From positions 1 to 64,000 of the forward strand of contig JAFAAV010000089.1 in NCBI GenBank assembly GCA_023426375.1: a DNA stretch of 64,000 nt. Reading direction: 5' to 3'. Under the pieces are notes generated by a model. The model made no database searches. It was not told the origin of the DNA and saw only the letters and a program-made list of their open reading frames with translations. Position numbers and translations under genes: made by a program. The DNA is from Actinomycetes bacterium. Lineage in GTDB: Bacteria > Actinomycetota > Actinomycetes > Actinomycetales > Micrococcaceae. How positions within the stretch are numbered: the first letter of the stretch is position 1; each line of letters starts with the position of its first letter. Below are positions 14,990 through 22,766 of the stretch, in pieces.

Positions 14990-16081
14990 ATGCCATGGCT
15001 GAAAGTCGGCGACCAGGCTGCGTTCCACCCCGTGGTGACTGCGCCATTGGAGCAGGACGACGCCGATGATCGCTTGATCAACGAGTTGTTCGGTTTCGTG
15101 GCGCGCTGCGCGGTCGCCGCAGCGGCGCACGAACTGGACTACATCGTGCCGATCGGTACGGCCCGGCAGATCGCCGGCTTGTCTCGCGCGTCCCAGCTCA
15201 TTGACGCCGCGGTGGCCGCCGGTTACTTCACCCGCGTGGTCGCTGACGGTAAGCCAGCGTTGCGGCTGTATGAGGACGATAACGGCGACCTGTTCAACAT
15301 GATCTTGAAGGACGAGCGGGCCTGGAAGAACCAGCGACGCAACGACCAGCGGAACGTAGAGCTCACGGTCCCGGTCCGATTGCGCGATGGTGACGAGTGC
15401 CGCTGGTGCGGGAAGCTCGTGAGCTGGACTGATCGCAAGTCCGGTCGTGGCGCAACTTACGACCACCTACGACCAGGGCACGCGGCCACCACGGATACGT
15501 TCGTGGTGTGCTGCAAGTCCTGCAACTCGTCCCGGCAAGATGATCCCGATTGGAACGGGAAACTTCGCAAGCCCCCGGCCAAACCGTTCTACGGCGCGGC
15601 AACGGTAGCTTTCCTCGCGAAGTACGGCAAGACGGTCGCACCCACTGTGGAGCGACCAGAGGTTGTTGACGCTCCCACGGAGACCAACGGCACGAATCAG
15701 GATAAGGGCGACGGCAGCGCACCCGGCCCGCAGGCAACGGCTATCTCCGGCTTGCAGGGCGACGGCAGCGCATCCGGTCCCGTAACTGATTCGACTCCGG
15801 AACCTCCCATGGTCGAGCGACCAACCGATGCCGAACCACCACCAGCGGATCAAGATCTAATCCCGAGCCAGATTTCAGGGGTGTCGGATCTAGATATGCC
15901 GGGACGGGACGGGACGGATCGGGTCAGGTCTGTAAGGGACGGGCCAGAACAGGCCGTGCCTGGAAAGGCCGGCAGGCCCAGATCTCAACCACCTCGTGAT
16001 GGAAGTTCCCTCGATAAGGCTCCACCACCATCTCCATCTCAGAAACGTAAGCGACCTCGGAAAAGAAAGAACAGGCGATGA
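14990..16081 (+). CDS. HNH-motif DNA-binding protein, possible replication initiator
   Basis: A 363-residue protein. Residues ~25-110 form a helical region similar to winged-helix replication-initiator N-termini (ARQIAGLSRASQLIDAAVAA). Residues 134-183 are an HNH zinc module with C137/C140, D158-H159, C175/C178 and N179. The remainder is a Pro/Gly/Asp-rich disordered tail ending in a very basic segment. GGAGGTGAA precedes the ATG. It could nick DNA or organise a phage replisome; RusA follows directly with ATGA overlap. Confidence 0.75.
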   Translation: MPWLKVGDQAAFHPVVTAPLEQDDADDRLINELFGFVARCAVAAAAHELDYIVPIGTARQIAGLSRASQLIDAAVAAGYFTRVVADGKPALRLYEDDNGDLFNMILKDERAWKNQRRNDQRNVELTVPVRLRDGDECRWCGKLVSWTDRKSGRGATYDHLRPGHAATTDTFVVCCKSCNSSRQDDPDWNGKLRKPPAKPFYGAATVAFLAKYGKTVAPTVERPEVVDAPTETNGTNQDKGDGSAPGPQATAISGLQGDGSASGPVTDSTPEPPMVERPTDAEPPPADQDLIPSQISGVSDLDMPGRDGTDRVRSVRDGPEQAVPGKAGRPRSQPPRDGSSLDKAPPPSPSQKRKRPRKRKNRR

Positions 16082-16479
16082 GAGTCAGGAAAGAGAATCC
16101 GGAAGTGGGTGTGCTCAAGATCCCGATGGGTGCTGACTGGATCAGTTCCAATGGTCGGGAGCACTGGCGGCCCAAGGCTCAGAAGTCCAAGGCGTGGCGT
16201 CAGACTGCGATGCTCGTGGGTCAGTCCTCGGGTCTGGTGTTCACGGTCCCGGTTGATGTCGTGGTCCAGGTGCATAAGCGGTTCGCGTCCAATCGGTGGG
16301 ACCCGCACAACCTGTGGCCGACTGCGAAGCCTGTGATCGATGGGCTCGTGGATGCTGGGGTGTTGGTGGACGACGACACGAAGCACATTCGCTCGAGCAG
16401 CATCCGTGCCGGTGAGGCGGATCGGTTGCGGCCTGGGCTGACGATCACCATTCGACCAGTCCAGGAGGACCAGCCATGA
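16078..16479 (+). CDS. rusA: RusA-family Holliday junction resolvase
   Basis: A 133-residue endonuclease that cleaves Holliday junctions and branched replication intermediates before packaging. The family pattern is clear: D75 and N78 (WDPHNLWPTAK), K84, D88 (VIDGLVDAGVL) and the acidic cluster D98-D100, followed by a basic C-terminal strand. Coupled by ATGA overlaps to the HNH-type gene and the next small gene. Confidence 0.9.
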   Translation: MRVRKENPEVGVLKIPMGADWISSNGREHWRPKAQKSKAWRQTAMLVGQSSGLVFTVPVDVVVQVHKRFASNRWDPHNLWPTAKPVIDGLVDAGVLVDDDTKHIRSSSIRAGEADRLRPGLTITIRPVQEDQP

Positions 16480-16712
16480 GCGAGGAATTCGAAGCCGCAG
16501 ACCTGACCGATGAGATTGCCAAGGCCCTAGGCGTGCCGATCGTCACGCATTACATGGTGGTTGCTAACTGCATCACCGACGACGGGGGCCAACAAGTACA
16601 CGAGACATCTTCACCAGGAATGTTGCATTGGCAGAAGTACGGGCTGCTAGGCCAAGCCCTTTCAACCTACGAAGGTCAACCACTCTGGTCTGTCGAGGAG
16701 GACGAAGGATGA
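16476..16712 (+). CDS. hypothetical phage protein
   Basis: A 78-residue acidic protein (MSEEFEAADLTDEIAKALGV). Overlaps rusA and the zinc-ribbon gene by 4 nt each. Not recognised. Confidence 0.55.
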   Translation: MSEEFEAADLTDEIAKALGVPIVTHYMVVANCITDDGGQQVHETSSPGMLHWQKYGLLGQALSTYEGQPLWSVEEDEG

Positions 16713-17500
16713 GCGCCCTGTGTGTGATTGATCAGGTGCCAGCCACCGTGGGGAATCTGTGCACGGGCTGTGTCACCAAGCTCCATACGACGGTGCTGCA
16801 GGTGCCGCGTCTGCTGGTTGAATTGGATGTGACGATCACGAAGCAAGCCCGACAGACCACGCCCGGTGCTGGCGGCTCAGGCGGCGAGCGCGCGTTGGTG
16901 TTGAATCTTGCGGCGTCGGATGCTGCGGACAAGGTGAGGATGTGGTTACGTGCGGTCGCTCATCTGACGGTGGCCAACGGTGAGCCGGTGCCGGTGGGCA
17001 TGAGGGATCTGGCGGCGTGGACGGCTCGACGGCTGTCGGCCGCGGCTAGGCATCCGGAGATCGCAGCGTACTGGGCCGGGCTGATGAACGCTATAGCTGA
17101 GGGAATGCGCTGCATTGATCGGGCACCGGAGAGGCGCGTAGTTGGCGTCTGTGAATGCGGAATGGCCTTGGTCGCTACCCGTTCTGAAGGGGTGGTGGAG
17201 TGCCGAACCTGCAACCGTGTGTATGAAATCTCCGAGTGGATTGCGTACCGCGACAGCAAGGTGCTCGACCTCGTGGCCACGCCGACGGAGATATGCGCCT
17301 ACTTCGCCAGTGCATTCGACGTGAAACTGACGGACAACGAGATTCGCAGGTGGAAGAGAAAGGGGTTGTTGAGTGCCGCGCAAGAGACGCCTACGCGTAG
17401 AAAGTACCGGGTAGGTGATGTCGTAGCTACGTGGGAAAGTTGGTACGGGAAAGGCCTGCCGGGGAGACGAGCAGAGGTGGATTCGAGTGGCGCAGTGTGA
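16709..17500 (+). CDS. zinc-ribbon/HTH DNA-binding protein
   Basis: A 263-residue protein. An N-terminal CTGC pair, a central four-cysteine zinc ribbon (CECG at ~149-152, CRTC at ~168-171) and a C-terminal MerR-like helix-turn-helix region (TPTEICAYFASAFDVKLTDN, RKYRVGDVVATWESWY) are visible. It is a probable late regulator or DNA-binding replication accessory. Wobble bases are less GC-rich than in the genes upstream. Confidence 0.7.
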   Translation: MSALCVIDQVPATVGNLCTGCVTKLHTTVLQVPRLLVELDVTITKQARQTTPGAGGSGGERALVLNLAASDAADKVRMWLRAVAHLTVANGEPVPVGMRDLAAWTARRLSAAARHPEIAAYWAGLMNAIAEGMRCIDRAPERRVVGVCECGMALVATRSEGVVECRTCNRVYEISEWIAYRDSKVLDLVATPTEICAYFASAFDVKLTDNEIRRWKRKGLLSAAQETPTRRKYRVGDVVATWESWYGKGLPGRRAEVDSSGAV

Positions 17501-18170
17501 TGTGTGGTTTTTGGAACCGGACATGTTGAATGCGATGACGCGCCGCGGTGAGTCTTTGGTGTTCAGCGATCATGATGATGACCTTCCGCATCCTGAACTG
17601 AGGGCGCCGTCGTGGCCGGAGAAGGAAGTCCAGGATCGGTACTTTCAATCCGTTTTCGCGATGGACCGCTGCTCGTGGGAAGGCTGTGATCAATGGTTGC
17701 GATGGGCATTTATCCCGTTGTGTAGGGAGCATGCGGTCAGGGTTTGGGCCTATGTCGATGGGCGTGAGGCGTCTGGGGTTCATATGATCGCTCGGCGGGA
17801 ACTGCTAAAGGATGTGAAGGCCCGCGAGTCCAATAGGTTTGCTATTCAAACGAGACCTGGATGGATCTACTACTTGCAGGTGGGCAATCTCATCAAGATT
17901 GGGTTCACCTACGATCTGGATCGGCGGGTGGCGCAGTACCCGCCCAACGTTGAGTTGCTGGCATTTCACGCTGGTACTTGGGAACTCGAACAGGCTTTGC
18001 ATCGCAGGTTCTCGCTGGAACGAGAGAAGGGGCGGGAGTGGTACCGGCCATCGGAAATCATGATGCAGCACGTGCGTCGCGCTATTGAACTGACACCCAC
18101 GAGAGAGCAGTACTTGCATGCCTACATCTCTGACGGTAGTCTTCGATCAAATGGAATGAGTCTCGAATAG
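17487..18170 (+). CDS. GIY-YIG-type nuclease (T5orf172-like)
   Basis: A 227-residue protein. Residues 62-82 form a Cys/His knuckle (CSWEGC, LCREH). Residues ~124-195 form a GIY-YIG-superfamily core: GWIYYL, KIGFTYDLDRRV, then WELEQALHRRF and REWYRPSE. The start is GTG 17487, overlapping the previous gene by 14 nt. Codon use is visibly AT-richer at third positions than in the chromosome, so it may be a recent arrival or homing-type nuclease. It is the last gene before a long intergenic region. Confidence 0.75.
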   Translation: MAQCDVWFLEPDMLNAMTRRGESLVFSDHDDDLPHPELRAPSWPEKEVQDRYFQSVFAMDRCSWEGCDQWLRWAFIPLCREHAVRVWAYVDGREASGVHMIARRELLKDVKARESNRFAIQTRPGWIYYLQVGNLIKIGFTYDLDRRVAQYPPNVELLAFHAGTWELEQALHRRFSLEREKGREWYRPSEIMMQHVRRAIELTPTREQYLHAYISDGSLRSNGMSLE

Positions 18171-18719
18171 AGATCATTGAGTTTCGAAAGCCCCGGCGTT
18201 CACGTCGGGGCCTTCGTCGTACCTGGTTCAGTGCGTCAACGTCACCACCGTGGCTGAATGATCATGCCTGCCACGGGTTCGGATCGAAGATAGGCGAGGC
18301 GGATCTTACTTCTTGCCGCTGATGATTCTTTCTGCGTGCTGGCCATCTTCTTGAGTACCAACCTCAGCACCGGGCCTCGTTCGCTACCGGGTCGTTACCG
18401 CCGTCGCTGGGTTGACCGGCTGGCCACCGGGCGCATTGCGCGAACTTGGCCACCTACTTCATGCCGGGGAGTGCGTGATGATCGTGCAGGGCATGGGCAA
18501 TACCCCGCCCGACGCCACCGCAGTGTGAGTCGATACCCCTCCCACCCTTGGGCGCGGCGCTGGTCTGATGTACCCCCGGGGGCCTTGATGATGGTTCCCT
18601 CCCTGGGTGATGGGTCGGGGGAGGGGTATGACCCAGGGGGGTATCCCTGGGCCACAGCCCCGACGCCTGACCGGCACCCCGCCTCGCGCTGGTGCACCCT
18701 CGTTGAGTAGAGAGGCCTG
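18171..18719. other. 549-bp intergenic region, candidate packaging (cos) region
   Basis: No credible gene found on either strand. It contains a weak hairpin (arms 18190-18198 and 18203-18211), an exact 11-bp inverted repeat (18533-18543 and 18619-18629), a 10-bp palindrome of five C then five G (18573-18582), a G-run cluster (18605-18626) and a 7-bp inverted repeat (18632-18638 and 18645-18651). It separates the early genes from the HNH-terminase block, which is where cos lies in many siphophages. Cos identity is inference. Confidence 0.45.
18190..18211 (+). terminator. weak terminator-like hairpin after the early block
   Basis: 9-bp stem (18190-18198 with 18203-18211, one G-T wobble) and a TTCA loop, 19 bp after the GIY-YIG stop. 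Only a short pyrimidine stretch follows, so it may be a rho-independent terminator of low strength. Confidence 0.45.
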
Positions 18720-18890
18720 ATGATGGTAGCCATCAGGACATGCCAGTGTGGTTGCCCTGCTGTGACTGGGCCATGGTGTTGGCGGTGCGCGCATGATCGG
18801 GCACCGAAGGAATCGACACTGGGTTTCATCCCGTGGGGCAGCGATGAGTTTGGATCTGACCCTGGTGAACCTGACGTCGTGACCAGCTGA
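18720..18890 (+). CDS. small Cys-rich protein
   Basis: A 56-residue frame (MMVAIRTCQCGCPAVTGPWC). Cysteine pairs TCQCGC and CWRC suggest a zinc ribbon. The acidic tail follows. It lies 20 bp before the HNH start and in the same direction. No strong ribosome site precedes it, so confidence is moderate. Confidence 0.5.
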   Translation: MMVAIRTCQCGCPAVTGPWCWRCAHDRAPKESTLGFIPWGSDEFGSDPGEPDVVTS

Positions 18891-18910
18891 GAGCAACGGA
18901 GGTGATGACC

Positions 18911-19315
18911 GTGCCGAGAGCACGCAAGGCCTGCGGGTTTCCTGGCTGCTCGACCAAGGTTCGAGGCATCACCTATTGCGATGATCATCAACCGATGAAC
19001 TGGCGAGGTGATCCAAGGACCTCGACAGCCGAACACAAGGCATGGCGACTGACGGTGCTAAGACGAGATCACTTCCGATGCCAGCTCAAGTTCCCCGGCT
19101 GCTCAGGCCGTGCGACGATCGGTGACCACAAGGTGGCGGTCGCGTTCGGTGGTGCTGAGTTCGACCTGTCGAATGGGCAGGCGGCGTGTTCGAACTGCCA
19201 CACGATCAAGACGCAGGCCGAGTCGAGGGAGGGGCGGCGCCGGGCTGGCCAGACCGGGGGGCCTCCACCCCCTCCCCCTCTGTTTCCTTCCCACGCTAAG
19301 GTTCGTGGAACTTAG
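18911..19315 (+). CDS. HNH endonuclease, packaging-type
   Basis: A 134-residue protein with an N-terminal Cys/His cluster (CGFPGCSTKVRGITYCDDH) and an HNH core (LRRDHFRCQLKFPGCSGRAT, then DHKVAVAFGG and ACSNCHTIKT). Phage HNH proteins next to terminase genes cooperate with terminase in cutting DNA at cos. GTG 18911 is chosen because GGAGG lies 8 nt upstream; ATG 18905 would be only 2 nt from it. The tail is Pro-rich. Confidence 0.85.
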   Translation: MPRARKACGFPGCSTKVRGITYCDDHQPMNWRGDPRTSTAEHKAWRLTVLRRDHFRCQLKFPGCSGRATIGDHKVAVAFGGAEFDLSNGQAACSNCHTIKTQAESREGRRRAGQTGGPPPPPPLFPSHAKVRGT

Positions 19316-19463
19316 ATCTGTGCGGGTTGGGGAATCACCCCCAAATCACCCTCTGACTAGGGTAAACACCCCGTTTCGACCCCCCTGAGGGTGCATCGGT
19401 GAACGCGCGGAAGTGTTACGGATAATCCGCGTGATTACAGGGTGGTTTTGGTAAACTGAGGGC

Positions 19464-20006
19464 ATGCCTAGAACATGCGCTCGCTGCGGGGATTCAATCA
19501 ACCTGCTGCGCGATGGCGCGCAGTACTGCTCGGCCCGCTGCCGCGTCGCAGCCAAACGAGACCGCGATCGGAAAGCCAAGCTGCCGGCCGCCATGACCAG
19601 CGCTCGCCAGTGGGTGCGCCGGGACAAGAAGAAGCGCCCCGTCCGAGCCGACAACGGCCGGTGGGCCTCGGTCACCAACCCCGAGAGCTGGTGCACCTAC
19701 GAGGAAGCGAAGAAGTCCAAGCGCGGCGCCGGCCTCGGCTTCGTGCTCACCGCAGACGACGACATCTCGTGCATCGACCTCGACCACTGCATTCACGACG
19801 GGCAACTAGACCCACGGGCTCAGAAGCTCATCGAGGGAACCCCGAACAAACTGTTCGTGGAGATCTCCCAGTCCGGCGAGGGCGTGCACATCTGGCACAC
19901 CGGCGGACCCGGACGCGGCAGCCGCCGCCGAGAGAATGGGCTGCTGGTCGAGAGATACAGCCAAGGTCGCTACATCGCAGTCACCGGAAAACTATTGGAG
20001 GTGTGA
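19464..20006 (+). CDS. primase/polymerase N-terminal-like protein, stand-alone
   Basis: A 180-residue protein. Residues 1-30 form a zinc ribbon (CARCGDSINL, YCSARCRVAA). Residues ~45-178 match the N-terminal part of bifunctional phage primase-polymerases: a RWASVTNPESWCTYEEA block, GLGFVLTADDDISCIDLDHC with the acidic metal-binding pair, then EISQSGEGVHIWHTG and RYIAVTGK. Full-length relatives are several hundred residues longer, so this is either a truncated copy or a specialised small form. Confidence 0.7.
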   Translation: MPRTCARCGDSINLLRDGAQYCSARCRVAAKRDRDRKAKLPAAMTSARQWVRRDKKKRPVRADNGRWASVTNPESWCTYEEAKKSKRGAGLGFVLTADDDISCIDLDHCIHDGQLDPRAQKLIEGTPNKLFVEISQSGEGVHIWHTGGPGRGSRRRENGLLVERYSQGRYIAVTGKLLEV

Positions 20007-20008
20007 CC

Positions 20009-20578
20009 ATGGCGCAGCCACTGGAACTACCTCGTGAAGTCACGGGAACCGTGCCGGGGTGCATTGGGTGCGGTGGGGAGGTGCCCGCATCAAGAGGGAC
20101 AAAGCCTCGACGCTGGTGTTCTGAATCCTGCAGGGTCCGTAATTACTATCAAAACCACCCGGACAAGCGTGAAGAAAAACGACTGGCTGACCAGCGCCGA
20201 CACCGAAAAGCGTTTGTTCCCAAGGAGAGCAAACACGAACACGTGTGTTTGGAATGTGCCAATTTGTTCGTCTCGAACCATAGAAAGTCAAAGTACTGTT
20301 CCATTCGGTGCGCAGGACGAGCTTCAAGACGAGTGCGGCGAGCACGTTCTAGGGGAGTGCGAACCGAAGAGTTCAGTTACTTGGAAATCGCGGAACGAGA
20401 TGGGTGGATTTGCCAGCTGTGCCACGAGCCAGTTGACCCTTGGGCAGAGAAACCCGACCCGATGCGAGGTTCCTTGGACCATGACACTCCCATATCGCGG
20501 GGTGGAGAAAACACTCGAGAGAACCTTCAGCTGGCACATCTGAGCTGCAACTGCAGTAAGCGCGATCGTATGAACTGA
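20009..20578 (+). CDS. HNH endonuclease with zinc-ribbon modules
   Basis: A 189-residue protein with two N-terminal Cys modules (CIGC...CSESC and CLECANLF...CSIRC) and a C-terminal HNH domain (WICQLCHEPVDPW, SLDHDTPISRGGENTRENLQ, LSCNCSKRDR). GGAGG precedes the ATG by 7-8 nt. Codon use is AT-richer than in its neighbours, so it may be a horizontally acquired or homing nuclease inserted just before the terminase genes; a direct role at cos is the alternative. Confidence 0.85.
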   Translation: MAQPLELPREVTGTVPGCIGCGGEVPASRGTKPRRWCSESCRVRNYYQNHPDKREEKRLADQRRHRKAFVPKESKHEHVCLECANLFVSNHRKSKYCSIRCAGRASRRVRRARSRGVRTEEFSYLEIAERDGWICQLCHEPVDPWAEKPDPMRGSLDHDTPISRGGENTRENLQLAHLSCNCSKRDRMN

Positions 20579-20590
20579 GCGGAGGTGCGC

Positions 20591-21055
20591 ATGCCTGGGC
20601 CACTGCCTAAGCCTGTTGGAGTCCGCGCGCGGCGTCACAAGACATCGACTGCGGCGAAACTGCGCTCAGATGCGACGATTATCGCCCCGGAGCTACCGCC
20701 ACTGCCATTGAACCAAGAATGGCATGAACTCGTGCGCACCTGGTGGGAAGACATCTGGGCATCCCCGATGGCGCCGGAATACACCGAGTCAGACCGGCAC
20801 GGTTTGTTCAAGGTGGCTATGCTCCATCAGGACTTCTGGACTGCCGAAAGCTCGAAAGGCCGCCAGGATGCGGCCAAAGAAATCAGGTTGCAAGAGATGC
20901 GATATGGACTCTCACCAATCGACCGACGACGACTCCAATGGGAGATCGAAAGGACCGAGGAAGCCAAGGATCGGGGCACACGCCGGCGCGCTGGCGGCTC
21001 GACATCCCGACAACCTGATGAAGGTGATGACCCGAGGCTGACTCTCGTGCAGTAG
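20591..21055 (+). CDS. terminase small subunit
   Basis: A 154-residue protein with a basic N-terminus (PGPLPKPVGVRARRHKTSTA) and a helical core (WHELVRTWWEDIWASPMAPE) seen in actinophage small terminases. It recognises the packaging site and hands DNA to the large subunit encoded immediately downstream. GGAGG is 5 nt before the ATG; a GTG two codons earlier is possible. Confidence 0.85.
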   Translation: MPGPLPKPVGVRARRHKTSTAAKLRSDATIIAPELPPLPLNQEWHELVRTWWEDIWASPMAPEYTESDRHGLFKVAMLHQDFWTAESSKGRQDAAKEIRLQEMRYGLSPIDRRRLQWEIERTEEAKDRGTRRRAGGSTSRQPDEGDDPRLTLVQ

Positions 21056-21076
21056 CCCGAGAATGGAGGCGGCACA

Positions 21077-22747
21077 GTGGCAACTCTGCTGGTGCCGCCC
21101 CTGGACCTCGCGTATCCCACCTTGGGGCCTGCGGTCGCTCAGTTCATTGAGGAACGCTGCGTCTACGGTCCCGGTTCTTTGGCCGGCCGTCCGGCCGAGA
21201 TCACCCCGGAATTTCGTGCGCAGCTCTATCGCATGTATGAAGTGTTCCCGCAGGGCCACGACCTCGCCGGCCGCCGCCGATTCCAACGCGGAGACCTCGA
21301 GGAACGCAAGGGCACCGCCAAAACGGAACGTGCGGCTTGGATCGCATTTGCGGAACTACACCCTGAATCACCGGTGCGCTGCGACGGCTTCGACGCCTAC
21401 GGCAACCCGGTTGGCCGGCCTGTGGAGTTCCCGTACATCCCGATGATGGCCGTCTCCGAGGAACAGGTGTCCGAGCTGGCGTTCGGTGTGCTCAAGTACG
21501 TGATCGAGAACGGGCCTGACGCGGACTTCTTTGACGTGTCCTTGGAACGCATCATCCGCATGGGCTCGCGTGGCCAGGAGGACGGCAAAGCCGTCCCCGT
21601 ATCCGGTTCACCAGGCTCCCGAGATGGTGCGTTGACCACGTTCCAGCATTTCGACGAACCTCACCGACTGTTCATGCCTCGCGCGCGGCACGCGCACGAG
21701 ACGATGATGCAGAACCTTGCCAAGCGCCCATTGGAAGACCCCTGGGCGCTCTACACCTCCACTGCTGGAGCATCCGGGCAAGGATCCATCCAGGAGGACA
21801 TCCGGCAAGAGGCCGAGGATATCGGGCAAGGAAAGGTCGAGGACCCTTCCCTGTTCTTCTTCGCCCGCTGGGCCGGAGATAAACACGACGACCTGTCCAC
21901 CGTTGAGAAACGCGTGGCCGCGGTTTCCGAGGCCACCGGGCCCACCGGCGAGTACGGGCCCGGACAGTTCTTGCGTATCGCTAAGGACTACGACCGTAAG
22001 GGAATGGATAAGGCCTACTGGGAACGCGTTTACCTCAACCGCTGGCACTCATCCGGCTCCCAGGCATTCAACATCTCCACAATGCGGGAGAACGGCCTGC
22101 TCGTCCCAGGCCAGCGCATCGCTCGTGGCCGCCGGGTCACGGTCGGATTCGACGGCGCCCGTCGTCGTGACTCGACCGGGTTCGTGATCACGGACGTAGA
22201 GACCGGGCTGCAGGAGCTCGTGGGCGCGTGGGAACAACCCGACAAGGTGCTGACCCCCGAACAGGCACGCGAGTGGGAAGTCCCCGAGGACGAGGTCACG
22301 CAGACCTTCGAGTGGATCATGTCCGAGTGGGACGTGCTGCTGTTCTACGGTGACCCGCCGTACTGGACCGACACCATGGGCAAGTGGGCCGGTGAGCACG
22401 ACGTCGTCGAAGAGTGGTGGACCAACCGACACAAGGTCATGGCCTACGCGCTCCAAGCGTTCGTGGAAGCGATGGAGACAGCTGCTGTCGCTTTCGGCGG
22501 CTCGGAAGAACGTCATGACGACCTGATCAGACACTTCGGCAACGCAGGCAAGAAAGAGCTGCGGATCCTCGACGACGAAGGTAACCCGCTGTGGATTATC
22601 GGCAAGCTCGATGGCCGGCTGGAAAACAAGATGGACTTCGCCATGTGTTCCGTCCTGTCCTGGGCCGCGTGCCTGGCTGCCCGTAAGGGCGGGGCACTCA
22701 AGAAGAAAAACACGAACGTGATGACGGTACCCATGCGGGTCCGCTGA
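21077..22747 (+). CDS. terminase large subunit
   Basis: A 556-residue packaging motor. N-terminal ATPase: Walker-A-like KGTAKTE (78-84, an atypical P-loop without the usual GK-S/T) and Walker B TTFQHFDEPHR with D194-E195. C-terminal RNase-H-like nuclease: D360 (VTVGFDGARRRDS) and late acidic residues in ENKMDFAMCSVLSW. Starts at GTG 21077 after GGAGG. It powers DNA translocation into the prohead through the portal encoded next. Confidence 0.93.
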   Translation: MATLLVPPLDLAYPTLGPAVAQFIEERCVYGPGSLAGRPAEITPEFRAQLYRMYEVFPQGHDLAGRRRFQRGDLEERKGTAKTERAAWIAFAELHPESPVRCDGFDAYGNPVGRPVEFPYIPMMAVSEEQVSELAFGVLKYVIENGPDADFFDVSLERIIRMGSRGQEDGKAVPVSGSPGSRDGALTTFQHFDEPHRLFMPRARHAHETMMQNLAKRPLEDPWALYTSTAGASGQGSIQEDIRQEAEDIGQGKVEDPSLFFFARWAGDKHDDLSTVEKRVAAVSEATGPTGEYGPGQFLRIAKDYDRKGMDKAYWERVYLNRWHSSGSQAFNISTMRENGLLVPGQRIARGRRVTVGFDGARRRDSTGFVITDVETGLQELVGAWEQPDKVLTPEQAREWEVPEDEVTQTFEWIMSEWDVLLFYGDPPYWTDTMGKWAGEHDVVEEWWTNRHKVMAYALQAFVEAMETAAVAFGGSEERHDDLIRHFGNAGKKELRILDDEGNPLWIIGKLDGRLENKMDFAMCSVLSWAACLAARKGGALKKKNTNVMTVPMRVR

Positions 22748-22766
22748 CTGATGGAGGGGGTTGAAC

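Noticed and set aside
18364..18534. Protein-like short frame (LVRYRVVTAVAGLTGW..., RELGHLLHAGE) in the intergenic region
   Set aside because: No usable start codon or ribosome site covers the protein-like part. It could be a remnant of a gene but cannot be supported.
18395..19036. A 213-codon minus-strand frame over the pre-HNH intergenic region
   Set aside because: Overlaps the start of the HNH gene, has skewed Arg/Pro/Ser composition and no start signal.
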